From contig NZ_JBDKSS010000008.1 of assembly GCF_039680535.1 (NCBI RefSeq), forward strand, positions 62,001 to 126,000: a stretch of 64,000 nucleotides of DNA, written 5' to 3'. The stretch comes from Parvibaculum sp039680535 (GTDB lineage: Bacteria > Pseudomonadota > Alphaproteobacteria > Parvibaculales > Parvibaculaceae). Of the stretch, positions 41,743 through 51,371 are shown one piece after another (the first letter of the stretch is position 1; every line of letters begins with the position of its first letter). Below the pieces are notes generated by a model. It was not told the origin of the DNA. It did not search any database and was given only the letters and a program-made list of their open reading frames with translations. Both the position numbers and the translations under genes were made by a program.

Positions 41743-41810
41743 TACTTAGCCCCCAGCCCACTCTAGAAAACTTTCGTTAGGCAATCATAAAGCTTAAGAA
41801 AATGCAAATT

Positions 41811-41825
41811 TTAGCCAAATCTTAA
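41811..41825. promoter_or_regulatory. Possible CtrA box (TTAG-N7-TTAA)
   Basis: TTAG-CCAAATC-TTAACC matches seven of eight positions of the alphaproteobacterial CtrA consensus TTAA-N7-TTAA. It lies about 70 bp upstream of the PilZ-methyltransferase start, in an AT-rich gap. A one-mismatch match is weak evidence. Confidence 0.3.
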
Positions 41826-41847
41826 CCATAATTTCCGTATGCGCATC

Positions 41848-44154
41848 TTATACATGCGCCTCGCTCGCCTCGACTGATGGCGCCCGCGGGCGGTCGATGA
41901 GTCGAAGCAGCGGCGGAAGCATCATCCAGTCGATGAAAAGGTTGGCGAGAATGATGATCGATGTCTGCGCGCCGAGCGTATAATTGACCTCGAAGCCCGA
42001 GAACATCAGCACGCCGAAACCCACGGCGAGAGACGATGTGATCACAAGCATGGCGACGCCGACATTCACGAAAACGTCGTTGTTCGCTTCCTCGGCGCTG
42101 AGCCCCCTCTTCCGCGCGGCCTGATACATCAGCAGAAAATAGATGGTGTCGTCGACGACGAGACCGATCGTCATCGCGGTGATGACCGCAGCCGACAATC
42201 CCAGCTGGCCGATGAACAGGCCCCAGAGACCGAACCCGACAACACTGGGCAGGACATTCATAACGATGCTGAGCAAGCCGTAGGTCACGCTGCGCAGGAC
42301 GACACCCACCACGACCGCGATCAGCAGCATGGATACGATGGTGCTTCCGATCATCGACCGGATGTTGTCCCAGGAGAGATGGGAGAAGAGCACATTGATG
42401 CTGATGCCCTTTGCCTGCATTGCAGGTGGGGCATTGGCCGCGAGCCATGCCTGCGCTGCCCCGTTGGTCGCCCGTATCTCGCTCGCCGTCGCATGCGCGA
42501 GGATTGCCGTCACGCGGCTCGCCGAACGGTTGACGTTGATCTGGTCCGTGATGGACGCGCCATAGGGCAACGACATTTCATAGAGCAGGAAATATTGGGC
42601 GATCCGGTTGGAATCATCCGGAATCATGTCCTGATTGCCGGGCTTCCCGAAATTGATCGTCTTGTTGATGCGCCGGGTAATGTCGGGCAGCGACAGCACG
42701 CTGACGACCTTCGGCTGCGCGCGCAGCCACGCGGCGAAATCCGCGACCTTTTGCTGGTACGCCGGATCGTATACGCCATTGTCACGCCCCGAGCCGACGT
42801 CGAACTCGATGAGGTTGAGGCCTGTCAGATGATCCTCGGCGAAGTCCGACGCCTGGCGGTACGCGAACCGCTTGTCGAAGTAGCGCTGGAAGTCGTCGTC
42901 GAGAGTTATCTTGCCGAGCCAGAAGCAGGACGCCACGACGAGCAGCCCGGTTACGGCAAAGAGCGCGGCGTAATGCCGGTTCACGAAATGGCCGAGCCCG
43001 ATCATGATCCGCTCCGAACGGCTCACGGCGGGCGTGAGCGGCGTGAGCAGCAGCATGGCGGGCAGCCAGGTGAAGGTCATGACATAGGCGATGCCGATGC
43101 CCATCGCGACAATGTTGCCAAGATCGACAAAGGGCGGCGCGTCGGCGAGGTTCATCGACAGGAAGCCTAGCGCGCTTGTCGCATTGGTCATGCTCACCGG
43201 GCGGATATGGATGCGCAGCGATTCCCGGATCGCGTCCACCTTCGACCGTCCGGCGCCAAGCTCGGCCATTGTCGTCGTGACGATGCGCACAGCCGCGGCC
43301 ATGTTCACCGTCATGATGATGATGGGCGCGGCGATGGTCGACAGATTGATGACGTAGTTGAACCAGCCTGCGATGCCCATGGCCGAGGCGCTGGACAGGA
43401 TCAGCAGCGTCAGAATGGCGAGGCTCGGCTTCAGTGACCGAACAAAGATGACCATGATGAGGGCGGTCACCGCGAGGCTCACCGGGATCAGGAACCTGGC
43501 GTCACGCACCGCCGCCTCGGAGAAGGTGCCCATCAGGATCACGTTGCCGGTGACCTTCACCTCGACGCCGGGATGCGCCGCCTCGGTGGCCTCGGCCAAC
43601 GCACGGCTGGCGGCGATGATCTCGCGCACCTCTTTCGAGCCCTCGACCGGCAGATTGAAATTGACGATCACGCCGGCAGCCCGCGCATCGGCGGAAATGA
43701 GGCGGTTCCGCACGAGACTGTCAGATACAGCCTCACGCTCGACCTCCGCCGCCTGTTCCGGCGTCACTCGATCGGGATGCGGCACGAGTTCGTCGACGGC
43801 GAAGCTGTCCGCGTCGGCGGTGACATGCGGAAAATTGGTGAGCGACTCCACGCGCGTCGAATGCGGCAGCTTCCAGGCCCTGGCGGTCAGGTCGCCGATC
43901 GCCGCGAGCGCCGCGGGCGTCGTCACTTTCTGCCCGCCAGCCCAGACAACCATGAGCACGCTATTGTTCTGGCCGTATTTGCGCTCGAACTTCTGAAGCT
44001 CGTGCAGCTCGGGGTTCTTTGGATCGAAGAAAACCCGCGTGTCCGATGAAAGGCTGAGGCGCGGCAACCCGGCTTCCGCGATCATGCAGAGAAGGAAGCA
44101 TAGCGCCATAACGATGCGCGGCGCGCGAAGCACCGGTTCGACAAGTCTCAACAT
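41848..44154 (-). CDS. MMPL/RND-superfamily exporter
   Basis: 768 residues from ATG 44154; a GTG 12 codons upstream is the alternative. The layout is TM1, large periplasmic loop (about 25-215), TM2-6, second loop (about 420-600), TM7-12. Typical RND strings are AAPIIIMTVNMAAAVRIV in the first half and VITAMTIGLVVDDTIYFLLMYQAARKRG in the second (GxxxDD proton-relay motif of MMPL/Patched-like exporters). The family moves lipids, hopanoids or siderophore-like compounds. There is no adaptor gene next door and the substrate is unknown. Confidence 0.9.
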   Translation of the reverse strand: MLRLVEPVLRAPRIVMALCFLLCMIAEAGLPRLSLSSDTRVFFDPKNPELHELQKFERKYGQNNSVLMVVWAGGQKVTTPAALAAIGDLTARAWKLPHSTRVESLTNFPHVTADADSFAVDELVPHPDRVTPEQAAEVEREAVSDSLVRNRLISADARAAGVIVNFNLPVEGSKEVREIIAASRALAEATEAAHPGVEVKVTGNVILMGTFSEAAVRDARFLIPVSLAVTALIMVIFVRSLKPSLAILTLLILSSASAMGIAGWFNYVINLSTIAAPIIIMTVNMAAAVRIVTTTMAELGAGRSKVDAIRESLRIHIRPVSMTNATSALGFLSMNLADAPPFVDLGNIVAMGIGIAYVMTFTWLPAMLLLTPLTPAVSRSERIMIGLGHFVNRHYAALFAVTGLLVVASCFWLGKITLDDDFQRYFDKRFAYRQASDFAEDHLTGLNLIEFDVGSGRDNGVYDPAYQQKVADFAAWLRAQPKVVSVLSLPDITRRINKTINFGKPGNQDMIPDDSNRIAQYFLLYEMSLPYGASITDQINVNRSASRVTAILAHATASEIRATNGAAQAWLAANAPPAMQAKGISINVLFSHLSWDNIRSMIGSTIVSMLLIAVVVGVVLRSVTYGLLSIVMNVLPSVVGFGLWGLFIGQLGLSAAVITAMTIGLVVDDTIYFLLMYQAARKRGLSAEEANNDVFVNVGVAMLVITSSLAVGFGVLMFSGFEVNYTLGAQTSIIILANLFIDWMMLPPLLRLIDRPRAPSVEASEAHV

Positions 44155-44396
44155 TGGATTGGCGCCGCCCCGCCGCCTCTTGGAAACCACCTCCCGCCCG
44201 GCCCGCTATCCGATACCGGGCCCGTGGTCGCGCGAGTTTAAGCGTTTGTCCCGTGACGGCACAACCCGCCTCGCTCATGGCGCCGGCGCCAACCCGTTCT
44301 TAACGACATCGAGCGTAAGAAGAGCGAGGCGTCGTCCAGAATGGGCGGCGTGACCATCGAGGCGACACGCCGAAGACGCATACCGGCAGGAAGGCT

Positions 44397-45683
44397 ATGG
44401 GCGCGGAAACAGGAATCAATCTGGCGACGGTCGGCACCGCCGAACTCAAGGCCATGTCCGTTCCCGTCTTCCGGGCGAGCCTCGAACAGATGTCAGGCGA
44501 GGCTATCGAGCGGTTCCGCAAGATGCGCAAGCTGAGCAAGGACCACCGCCAGACGCTCGAGAAATATCTGGTCGAACATCCCGAAAAGCGCCTCGGCGGC
44601 GAAGAGGCGCGCCCCGCGCCGGCCGGAAAGGCGAGAAAGGCCGGAAAGGCCCGAAAAGCGCCAAACCCGGCCGCAGCGGCGCCCAAATCGACGAAATCCG
44701 CCCGCTCGATCAGCTTCAGGCATCGGCTCCGCGCCTGGTGGGAGGGCGTCGCCGTCGACGACCTTCCGCGCCTAGAAGCGGCGCGTGCGAACGGAAAAAG
44801 GCCGGCGAAGATCGAGCCCACCGCTTCTTCGCTCCCCAGTGCCCCGCTGATGGCGGCCCCTCAGCCGGCACCACAAGCGCCTTCGCCGGTCGAGGAACGC
44901 ATCGAGGTCATTCAGAACATCTGGGGAGATGGCTTCAGCCTGCCCGGCGGCGAAGGCTTCTTTCCAGGCCTGCTCGGCGACATATCGTTTCCCCAAGGCT
45001 GCCCCTGTCTCGACGTGGCGCCCGGCCTCGGCGGCAGCATGCGGGCGGTCGCCAAGGCCTATGGCCTCTCCATCGAGGGGCTTGAGGCCGATCCGCTCTT
45101 TGCCATCGCCGGCGGCATGATCTCCGATCGCCTCGGCATGCTGGCGCAGACACCGATACGCAACGGCAATCCGGAGACAGAGCCGCTGGGAGACAAGCGC
45201 TATGGCGCCATCTTTGCGCGCGAGGCGCTCTTCTCCTTCCGTGACAGGAAGAAGTTCCTCGCCTCGGCAATGCGCGCTCTTGTCGATGGCGGAGCGCTGC
45301 TGATCACGGATTTCGTTCTGGCCGACCGCCAAAAGAGCGACGTCCTGGACAGCTGGCGAACCGCCGAACCCCTGAAGCCCTCGCCCTGCACGATGGAGGA
45401 GTACTCCGAGCTGCTCCGCCACCTGCGCTACGAGGTCAAAGGCATGGAGGATGTAACCGATGCCTACGTCGCGCTCATCCAGTCCGCCTGGAAGGCGCTA
45501 CACGGCCACCTTAAAAATGCCAAAATTCAGCCCGAAAAGGCCGCCATGTTAATGGATGAGGCTGACCTTTGGATGGCGCGGAGCCGTGCGCTGGAAAGCC
45601 GAAAACTGAAACTGATCTTCATCCATGCGCGAATGCACCGAGTCCCTAAACGCGCACTCAATGACCCGATGACCATCGACTGA
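44397..45683 (+). CDS. Methyltransferase-like protein with a basic Ala/Pro/Lys linker
   Basis: 428 residues, preceded by GGCAGGAAGG. Residues 1-65 form a helical domain. Residues 70-165 are a low-complexity basic linker (KARKAGKARKAPNPAAAAP and similar). Residues 170-350 resemble a class I SAM fold: CPCLDVAPGLGGSMRAVAKAYGLSIEGLEADPLFAIAG, then DKRYGAIFAREALFSFRDRKKFLASAMRALVDGGALLITDFVLAD. The SAM motif is degenerate (APGLGGS). It is divergent from the MMPL exporter gene. Substrate unknown. Confidence 0.78.
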   Translation: MGAETGINLATVGTAELKAMSVPVFRASLEQMSGEAIERFRKMRKLSKDHRQTLEKYLVEHPEKRLGGEEARPAPAGKARKAGKARKAPNPAAAAPKSTKSARSISFRHRLRAWWEGVAVDDLPRLEAARANGKRPAKIEPTASSLPSAPLMAAPQPAPQAPSPVEERIEVIQNIWGDGFSLPGGEGFFPGLLGDISFPQGCPCLDVAPGLGGSMRAVAKAYGLSIEGLEADPLFAIAGGMISDRLGMLAQTPIRNGNPETEPLGDKRYGAIFAREALFSFRDRKKFLASAMRALVDGGALLITDFVLADRQKSDVLDSWRTAEPLKPSPCTMEEYSELLRHLRYEVKGMEDVTDAYVALIQSAWKALHGHLKNAKIQPEKAAMLMDEADLWMARSRALESRKLKLIFIHARMHRVPKRALNDPMTID

Positions 45684-45749
45684 CCGATGTAGCGGGTGGA
45701 GACAGGCGCGGAAGCCGGTTCGGATGCACAGGACGCCACGGAGAACAAA

Positions 45750-45893
45750 ATGCAAGGCCCGACGACCAAAGTAGCTGCCCAACCTCGCCGCATCGAACCT
45801 ATCTTCGACGCGTCCGGCGCACTGCGCCGCCAGTCGCCCCTGCGCCCCGCGCAGAAGGAAACGTCGCGTCAGCCCCGGTCCGACCGGGACTGA
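45750..45893 (+). CDS. Possible 47-residue hypothetical protein
   Basis: The ATG at 45750 has a well-spaced GGAG (ACGGAGAACAAA). The product MQGPTTKVAAQPRRIEPIFD and its basic tail (residues 21-47) show no known domain. It lies 66 bp after the methyltransferase-like gene and just before the convergent pssA end. A GCCGATGG dyad (45898-45918) overlaps the gap and the pssA stop and could be a shared terminator stem, but has no U-tract. Confidence 0.45.
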   Translation: MQGPTTKVAAQPRRIEPIFDASGALRRQSPLRPAQKETSRQPRSDRD

Positions 45894-45907
45894 TACGCCA
45901 TCGGCAA

Positions 45908-46762
45908 TCAGCCGATGGGAAGGTTATCGGCCTCCTGCATATTCGTGCTCGCCATGCGTGCCTGATGGTAGCGGTAGCGCATGACGCTGACAGGGATCAT
46001 GGCCAGATAGCCGACGCCAATCGCAGTGAATGCGATCCAGGGATAGTTCAGGATCACCGCTGCGGAAAAACCGACCAGCAACAAAATCGGCAGAACCATG
46101 TCGCGCTTGATGCGAATGCCCATCCGCTTGCCTGAAAAGGTCGGGATGCGGCTGATCAGCAGAAAGGCGACGAAGAAACAATGCAGCGCGATGAGCAGCG
46201 GCAACGTATTGAGCCCCTCCCATCCAATGAAACTCAGATAGAGCGGCAGCATGACGAGCAGCGCACCTGCGGGCGCCGGCACGCCGACAAAGTAATTGCC
46301 GGCCCAGGCGGGCTTATCCGGATCTTCCAGCGCCACATTGAAGCGCGCGAGACGCAGCGCGCAGCAAACGGCATACCCCAGCACCGCGATCCAGCCGATA
46401 CCGCCGATTTCGTTCAGCGACCAGAGATAGAGAACGAGCACCGGCGCCACACCGAAATTCACGAAATCGGTCAGCGAGTCGAGCTCGGCGCCGAATTTCG
46501 ACGAACCGTTGAGAAGCCGCGCCACGCGGCCGTCGAGACCGTCGAACACCGAGGCGACGATGATTGCGGCCACAGCCGCCTCGAACTTCGCTTCAAGCGC
46601 AAAGCGGATCGCCGTGAGGCCCGCGCAGAGCGCAAGCACGGTCAGCGCGTTCGGAATGATCGTGCGGATCGGCATATGCCCGAAGTGGCCGCCCGGACGC
46701 CGGCTGCGGAATCCGCGACCCCTTTCGGGGCGCTGACCGAAGGGCGGAATGGGATTGGCCAT
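45908..46762 (-). CDS. pssA: CDP-diacylglycerol-serine O-phosphatidyltransferase
   Basis: 284 residues from ATG 46762, with AGAGGA 7 nt upstream. The CDP-alcohol phosphatidyltransferase motif DGLDGRVARLLNGSSKFGAELDSLTD is complete. About eight TM helices follow. It makes phosphatidylserine in the inner membrane, the substrate of the Psd enzyme encoded immediately upstream. A longer upstream frame is rejected because it reads through the tandem repeats and psd. Confidence 0.96.
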   Translation of the reverse strand: MANPIPPFGQRPERGRGFRSRRPGGHFGHMPIRTIIPNALTVLALCAGLTAIRFALEAKFEAAVAAIIVASVFDGLDGRVARLLNGSSKFGAELDSLTDFVNFGVAPVLVLYLWSLNEIGGIGWIAVLGYAVCCALRLARFNVALEDPDKPAWAGNYFVGVPAPAGALLVMLPLYLSFIGWEGLNTLPLLIALHCFFVAFLLISRIPTFSGKRMGIRIKRDMVLPILLLVGFSAAVILNYPWIAFTAIGVGYLAMIPVSVMRYRYHQARMASTNMQEADNLPIG

Positions 46763-46777
46763 GGGCTCGTCCTCTTG

Positions 46778-46822
46778 CCTGTTCAAATGTGGCCTGTTCA
46801 AAGGTGGCCTATTCAAATGTGG
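46778..46822. repeat. Three tandem 15-bp repeats between psd and pssA
   Basis: The units CCTGTTCAAATGTGG, CCTGTTCAAAGGTGG and CCTATTCAAATGTGG are contiguous. The copy nearest psd contains the psd stop codon (46813-46815) and its last codons, so the array looks like reiteration of the gene's own 3' end. Each copy also brings AACAGG on the pssA sense strand. Confidence 0.95.
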
Positions 46823-47493
46823 TGCGGCTCGACCGAGATCGAATCCGCAAGCACGGTTTCGCCGGAAATGGCGGTCTGGCCGACGGCCACGAGCGGGATC
46901 GCGCCTTCCGGCAGATAGACATCGAGGCGGCTGCCGAAACGGATGATGCCATAGCGCTCGCCGGCTTCGAGTGCCTTGCCTTCCGCCACGTCGCATACGA
47001 TGCGGCGCGCGACGAGACCCGCGACCTGCACGACGACGATCTGCTGTCCATCCGCGCGTTCGATGACCAGCGAGTTCCGCTCATTGTCCTCGCTTGCCTT
47101 GTCGAGGCTCGCATTGAGGAACTGCCCCGGCCGATAGGCGACACGCACCACCTTGCCCGCCATCGGCGAACGGTTCACATGACAGTTGAACACGTTCATG
47201 AAGATACTGACGCGCGTGCGGCGCATGTCTCCGAGGCCAAGCTCGGGCGGCGGCGAGGCTTCCGTGATCATGTTGACGACGCCGTCGGCAGGGCTGATGA
47301 CGAGGCCCTCGCGCTTCGGCGTTACCCGATCCGGATCGCGGAAGAAATAAAGACACCAGAGCGTAAGAAAGACGCCCACCCAGCCCAGCGGATACCAGAT
47401 CAGGAAAAGCACGACCGTCACCGCCGCGAAGATGATGACGAAGCGGTGGCCTTCGCGATGGATGGGGACCAGGATTGAGGTCAGGCTGTCCAT
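46813..47493 (-). CDS. psd: Phosphatidylserine decarboxylase proenzyme, short form
   Basis: 226 residues. Two N-terminal TM stretches are followed by CLYFFRDPDRVTPKREGLVISPADG and the pyruvoyl-forming site IIRFGSRLDVYLP (cleavage between Gly and Ser). FMNVFNCHVNRSPMAG is the other conserved block. It converts phosphatidylserine to phosphatidylethanolamine. It lies 41 bp downstream of the Atm1-type exporter gene and 50 bp upstream of pssA, so all three are probably co-transcribed. Confidence 0.96.
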   Translation of the reverse strand: MDSLTSILVPIHREGHRFVIIFAAVTVVLFLIWYPLGWVGVFLTLWCLYFFRDPDRVTPKREGLVISPADGVVNMITEASPPPELGLGDMRRTRVSIFMNVFNCHVNRSPMAGKVVRVAYRPGQFLNASLDKASEDNERNSLVIERADGQQIVVVQVAGLVARRIVCDVAEGKALEAGERYGIIRFGSRLDVYLPEGAIPLVAVGQTAISGETVLADSISVEPHHI

Positions 47494-47534
47494 AGGTTCT
47501 TTCCGGCTTTCGGGTTCAATCTCGAATGAGCAGT

Positions 47535-49457
47535 CTAACCCGCTTCGCCGACAAGCGCATCAATGGCGGCGTCGGGTTCGGGCGAGCCTTCGTCCTCGGT
47601 TTCCTTGAGCTTCTCGCGGGCCGCATCCGCCTCGCGCTGGCGGTTCCACATGGCGGCATATTTGCCGCCACGGGCTAGAAGCTCTTCGTGCCGCCCGCGT
47701 TCCGCGATCCGGCCATGATCGAGCACAATGATCTCATCGGCATCGACCACCGTGGAAAGACGATGTGCAATGATGAGCGTCGTGCGGTCCTGCGAGACGC
47801 GTTTCAGCGCCGCCTGGATCTCCTTCTCGGTATGCGTGTCGAGGGCCGAAGTCGCCTCGTCGAGAATGAGAATGGGCGGGTTCTTCAAGATCGTGCGGGC
47901 AATGGCCACGCGCTGCTTCTCGCCGCCCGAAAGTTTGAGCCCGCGCTCGCCGACCATGGTGTCGAAACCCTTGGGAAGACGCGCGACGAAATCCGCGATC
48001 TGCGCCTGCGCCGCGGCCTCGAAGACCTCGCCGTCACTCGCATCGGGGCGTCCATAGCGGATGTTGTAGCGGATGCTGTCGTTGAACAGCACCGTGTCCT
48101 GCGGAACCATGCCGACGGCGGCGCGGAGCGATGCCTGCGTAACCTCGCGCAGGTCCTGCCCGTCGATCAGCACCCTGCCCTCGGCAATGTCATAGAAGCG
48201 GAAAAGGATGCGCGAGATGGTGGACTTGCCCGCGCCCGAAGGGCCGACGATGGCGAGCGTTCGCCCGGCGGGCACGCGGAATGAAACGCCATCGAGAATG
48301 GTGCGCTCCTTGTCGTAGTGAAAGGAGACGTTCTCGAAGACGATTTCGCCGCCGCGGACCGCAAGTGGCCTGGCGCCGGGCGCGTCGGCGACTTCGGTCG
48401 GAATTTCGAGCAGATCGAACATGGTCTCCATGTCGATCAGGGCCTGACGGATTTCGCGATAGACCATGCCGAGCAGGTTGAGCGGCTGGTAGAGCTGAAT
48501 GAGATAGGCATTGACCATGACGAAATCGCCGATAGTCATCGTGCCCTTCACCACGCCTTGCGCTGCCATCACCATGAGAATGGTAAGGCCAACGGTGAAG
48601 ATCGCCGTCTGACCGGCATTGAGGATCGAGAGCGACGTCGTCGTCTTGACGGCTGCCACCTCGTAACCGCGCATCGAGCGGTCGAAGCGCGACGCTTCAT
48701 GCTCCTCATTGTTGAAATATTTTACCGTCTCGAAATTCAGCAGGCTATCGATCGCCTTGGTGTTCGCCTCGCTGTCGAGAGAGTTCATCTGGCGGTGGAA
48801 GCGCGTGCGCCATTCCGTCACCGCGAAGGTGAACCAGATATAGAGAACGATCATCACGCCGGTGACGACGGCGAACCAGACGTTGAAGGCCCAGACGAAG
48901 ATGACGCCGACAAGCGCCAGCTCGATGATGGTCGGGATGATATTGAAGATCGAGAAGCGCAGCAGCAGGTCGATCGCCTTCGTGCCGCGCTCGATGACGC
49001 GCGAGAGGCCGCCCGTCCGCCGCTCGAGATGGAAGCGCAGCGATAGCGCGTGAAGATGCCGGAAGGTACGCAGCGCCAATTCGCGCACGGCGTTCTGGCT
49101 TACCTTGGCAAAAACGCCGTCGCGCAACTGGGCGAGCGCCACCATCATGATGCGGCCGAGGCCATAGGCGACGAGCAGCCCCAGCGGGACCGCAAGCACA
49201 GCGCCGGTGCCCACCTTCGGCGCCAGCACGTTTGTGGCGTCGCGGTAGAGGAACGGCACATAGACCGTGATCGCCTTCGCGGCAACAAGCAGCAGAAGCG
49301 CCCAGACGACGCGCATGCGCAGGTCCGGCCTGCCCTTCGGCCACATATAGGGCGCAAAGGACCTCAGCGTCTCGATGCGCCGGTGCTGTGCCGGCGCGGC
49401 GCCGCCGGTAACCGGATGGGCGCCGCCCTCGGGGCCGGATGACTTCAAATGCCTCAT
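47535..49457 (-). CDS. Atm1/HMT1-type ABC exporter (half-transporter)
   Basis: 640 residues from ATG 49457. A six-TM exporter domain (about 40-330) includes QTAIFTVGLTILMVMAAQGV and VNAYLIQLYQPLNLLGMVYREIRQ, a segment characteristic of mitochondrial Atm1 relatives. The nucleotide-binding domain has Walker A GPSGAGKST, signature LSGGEKQR, Walker B ILILDEATSALD and the H-loop in IIAHRLST. The family exports glutathione-linked sulfur or metal species. It is the first gene of a likely operon with psd and pssA. Confidence 0.93.
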   Translation of the reverse strand: MRHLKSSGPEGGAHPVTGGAAPAQHRRIETLRSFAPYMWPKGRPDLRMRVVWALLLLVAAKAITVYVPFLYRDATNVLAPKVGTGAVLAVPLGLLVAYGLGRIMMVALAQLRDGVFAKVSQNAVRELALRTFRHLHALSLRFHLERRTGGLSRVIERGTKAIDLLLRFSIFNIIPTIIELALVGVIFVWAFNVWFAVVTGVMIVLYIWFTFAVTEWRTRFHRQMNSLDSEANTKAIDSLLNFETVKYFNNEEHEASRFDRSMRGYEVAAVKTTTSLSILNAGQTAIFTVGLTILMVMAAQGVVKGTMTIGDFVMVNAYLIQLYQPLNLLGMVYREIRQALIDMETMFDLLEIPTEVADAPGARPLAVRGGEIVFENVSFHYDKERTILDGVSFRVPAGRTLAIVGPSGAGKSTISRILFRFYDIAEGRVLIDGQDLREVTQASLRAAVGMVPQDTVLFNDSIRYNIRYGRPDASDGEVFEAAAQAQIADFVARLPKGFDTMVGERGLKLSGGEKQRVAIARTILKNPPILILDEATSALDTHTEKEIQAALKRVSQDRTTLIIAHRLSTVVDADEIIVLDHGRIAERGRHEELLARGGKYAAMWNRQREADAAREKLKETEDEGSPEPDAAIDALVGEAG

Positions 49458-49625
49458 GGCGGCGAGGGTCCTCGGTTTGACGGCGGGACGCAAGCCATCC
49501 TGCCAGCAGGGAAACGCCCCGCCCCGGCCATCTGCCGAAGCGGGGCGCCAAACTTCGCCCTTAAATAAGGATTCCTGCCCCCGGGGCAAGCCCGGCGGGA
49601 CATTTCGTCCCGGGGCCGGACGCCG

Positions 49626-50600
49626 CTATTTCGCAGGCGTCGCGAAGACCTGGCCCGGATAGATGAGATTCGGGTCGCGAATCTGGTCCTTGTTAGCCTC
49701 GTAGATGACCGTGTAGCGGAAACCCGAGCCGTAAAGCCGCTGGGCAATGGTCCAGAGATTGTTGCCCGGCTGGATGATGACCTGCCCCTTGCGAAGCGCC
49801 TCGGCGATCTGGTCCGGCGCACCGCGTTCAAAGGGCAGTTCCACCCGGGCGACGACCTTGCCCGCCTTGTCGAGCTGATCGACGCGCAGGGCGTAGCGGC
49901 CCGGCGCGATCTCGACCGTGGGACGCAGCTCCCAGTGGCCCTTCGCATCGGCGGTCGCGTCTCCCACCGGCTTGCCGCCGACATAGACGCGAACGGTGGA
50001 GAGCGGCGTCGCCTTGCCGGAAATGATGAGATTGCCGTCCTTGTCGTAGTCGACCGCTTCGAGGACGAGGCTGCCCGCATCGGACGCGACGCCGGGGCCC
50101 TGCAGCACGCGGCTGGCCTTGCCCGGTTCGCTCATGACGACGAGAGCGACCTTGTCCTTCTGCTCCGGCACGTTGACGGCAACCGACTGGAGGCTGTCCT
50201 TCACCGAGCCGTCGGGATTGTGAGCCGTCAGCGTGATGACGATGTTGCCGGGCTTCAGCGGCTTGTCGAGCGCGATGACCCATTCGCCATTGCCGTCAGC
50301 CTCCACCGTGGCGATCACCTCGCCATTGGCCTTGAGGTCGACCTTGGCCCCCGGCAGGGCGCGGCCTGCGGCGACCGTCGAGCCGTCGCGTTCCACGCGC
50401 ACGACATCGAATGTCGGAATGCTCTTGTCCTCGACCGCGGCAGGAGCCTTGGTCTCGACCTGCGCCTGAGTGGCCGGCGCAGTCGTTTCGCCGCCATGGC
50501 GGAAGAAGAGGAAATAGGCCCCGACCAGAAGGGCCAGGACGACTGCCACGCCCCCGGCAACCAAACCCGTGTTACGCATCCTGCTCAATCCCCTATTCAT
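49626..50600 (-). CDS. LysM-domain envelope protein with Ig-like modules
   Basis: 324 residues. An N-terminal membrane anchor (about 11-33) is followed by two bacterial Ig-like stretches (VDLKANGEVIATVEADGNGEWVIALDKPL and LIISGKATPLSTVRVYVGGKPVGDATADAKGHWEL). The C-terminal LysM is VIIQPGNNLWTIAQRLYGSGFRYTVIYEANKDQIRDPNLIYPGQVFATP. It probably binds peptidoglycan in the periplasm. ATG 50600 is chosen; ATG 50579 is possible. Confidence 0.9.
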   Translation of the reverse strand: MNRGLSRMRNTGLVAGGVAVVLALLVGAYFLFFRHGGETTAPATQAQVETKAPAAVEDKSIPTFDVVRVERDGSTVAAGRALPGAKVDLKANGEVIATVEADGNGEWVIALDKPLKPGNIVITLTAHNPDGSVKDSLQSVAVNVPEQKDKVALVVMSEPGKASRVLQGPGVASDAGSLVLEAVDYDKDGNLIISGKATPLSTVRVYVGGKPVGDATADAKGHWELRPTVEIAPGRYALRVDQLDKAGKVVARVELPFERGAPDQIAEALRKGQVIIQPGNNLWTIAQRLYGSGFRYTVIYEANKDQIRDPNLIYPGQVFATPAK

Positions 50601-50822
50601 CCGCCCTCAATGGGCTCCTGCCCCGGGCGTATATCCCCGATGGTAAGGCTCTGTCCCATTCCGGCACAACCGGCCGGCCCAGACATTTTCAACCCTCTAG
50701 CCTGCAAGGACGACACCAGCATGACCGTCCTTCGGCACGTACCGCTTTAAACCGGGGCTTGTCGCGAATAGCATGACGGCTCACCTCCCCGGTTCCCGCG
50801 TACCCCCTTCAGGTTTCGTCCC

Positions 50823-51371
50823 ATGACAATTTCGAATGTTTGCGTTTATTGCGGCTCGAGCAATGGCAATGAGCCTGCCTATGTCGAAGCCGGGCAGGAG
50901 TTCGGCCGTATCCTCGCCCGCTCCGGCGTCGGCCTCGTCTATGGCGGCGGCGGTGTCGGGGTCATGGGCGCCATTGCCCGGTCGGTCATGGCCGAGGGCG
51001 GACGGGTCACCGGCATCATCCCCGACTTCCTCTGCACCAAGGAGGTGCAGCTGAAGGAGATTACCGAGTTCATCGTCACCGACAGCATGCATGCCCGCAA
51101 ATGGCTGATGTTCGAGCGGTCCGACGCCTTCGTGGCGCTGCCGGGCGGCGTGGGGACGCTGGAAGAAGTCATCGAAATGATGACCTGGGCGCAGCTCGGC
51201 CGTCACAACCGGCCCATCGTGTTCCTCAACCTCAACGGCTTCTGGGATCCGCTGATCGCGCTGCTCGATCACATGATCAAGCAGGGCTTCGCACGCTCGC
51301 AGATCAGGAGCATCTATTCCGTCGTCGACAAGGTGGATGACATTCTTCCCCGCATCGAGGCCGTCATGTGA
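50823..51371 (+). CDS. LOG-family phosphoribohydrolase (TIGR00730)
   Basis: 182 residues. The Rossmann-like core is VCVYCGSSNGNEPAYVEAG and YGGGGVGVMGAIA. The catalytic motif PGGVGTLEE follows MHARKWLMFERSDAFVAL. The family cleaves the N-glycosidic bond of nucleoside 5'-monophosphates, including cytokinin precursors. Its stop overlaps the glycosyltransferase start as TGATG. Use of AMP versus cytokinin cannot be decided here. Confidence 0.95.
   Translation: MTISNVCVYCGSSNGNEPAYVEAGQEFGRILARSGVGLVYGGGGVGVMGAIARSVMAEGGRVTGIIPDFLCTKEVQLKEITEFIVTDSMHARKWLMFERSDAFVALPGGVGTLEEVIEMMTWAQLGRHNRPIVFLNLNGFWDPLIALLDHMIKQGFARSQIRSIYSVVDKVDDILPRIEAVM

Noticed and set aside
45898..45918. CCATCGGC / GCCGATGG dyad at the pssA 3' end
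   Set aside because: The stem is good, but it overlaps the pssA stop and has no U-tract on either strand, so I do not call it a terminator.
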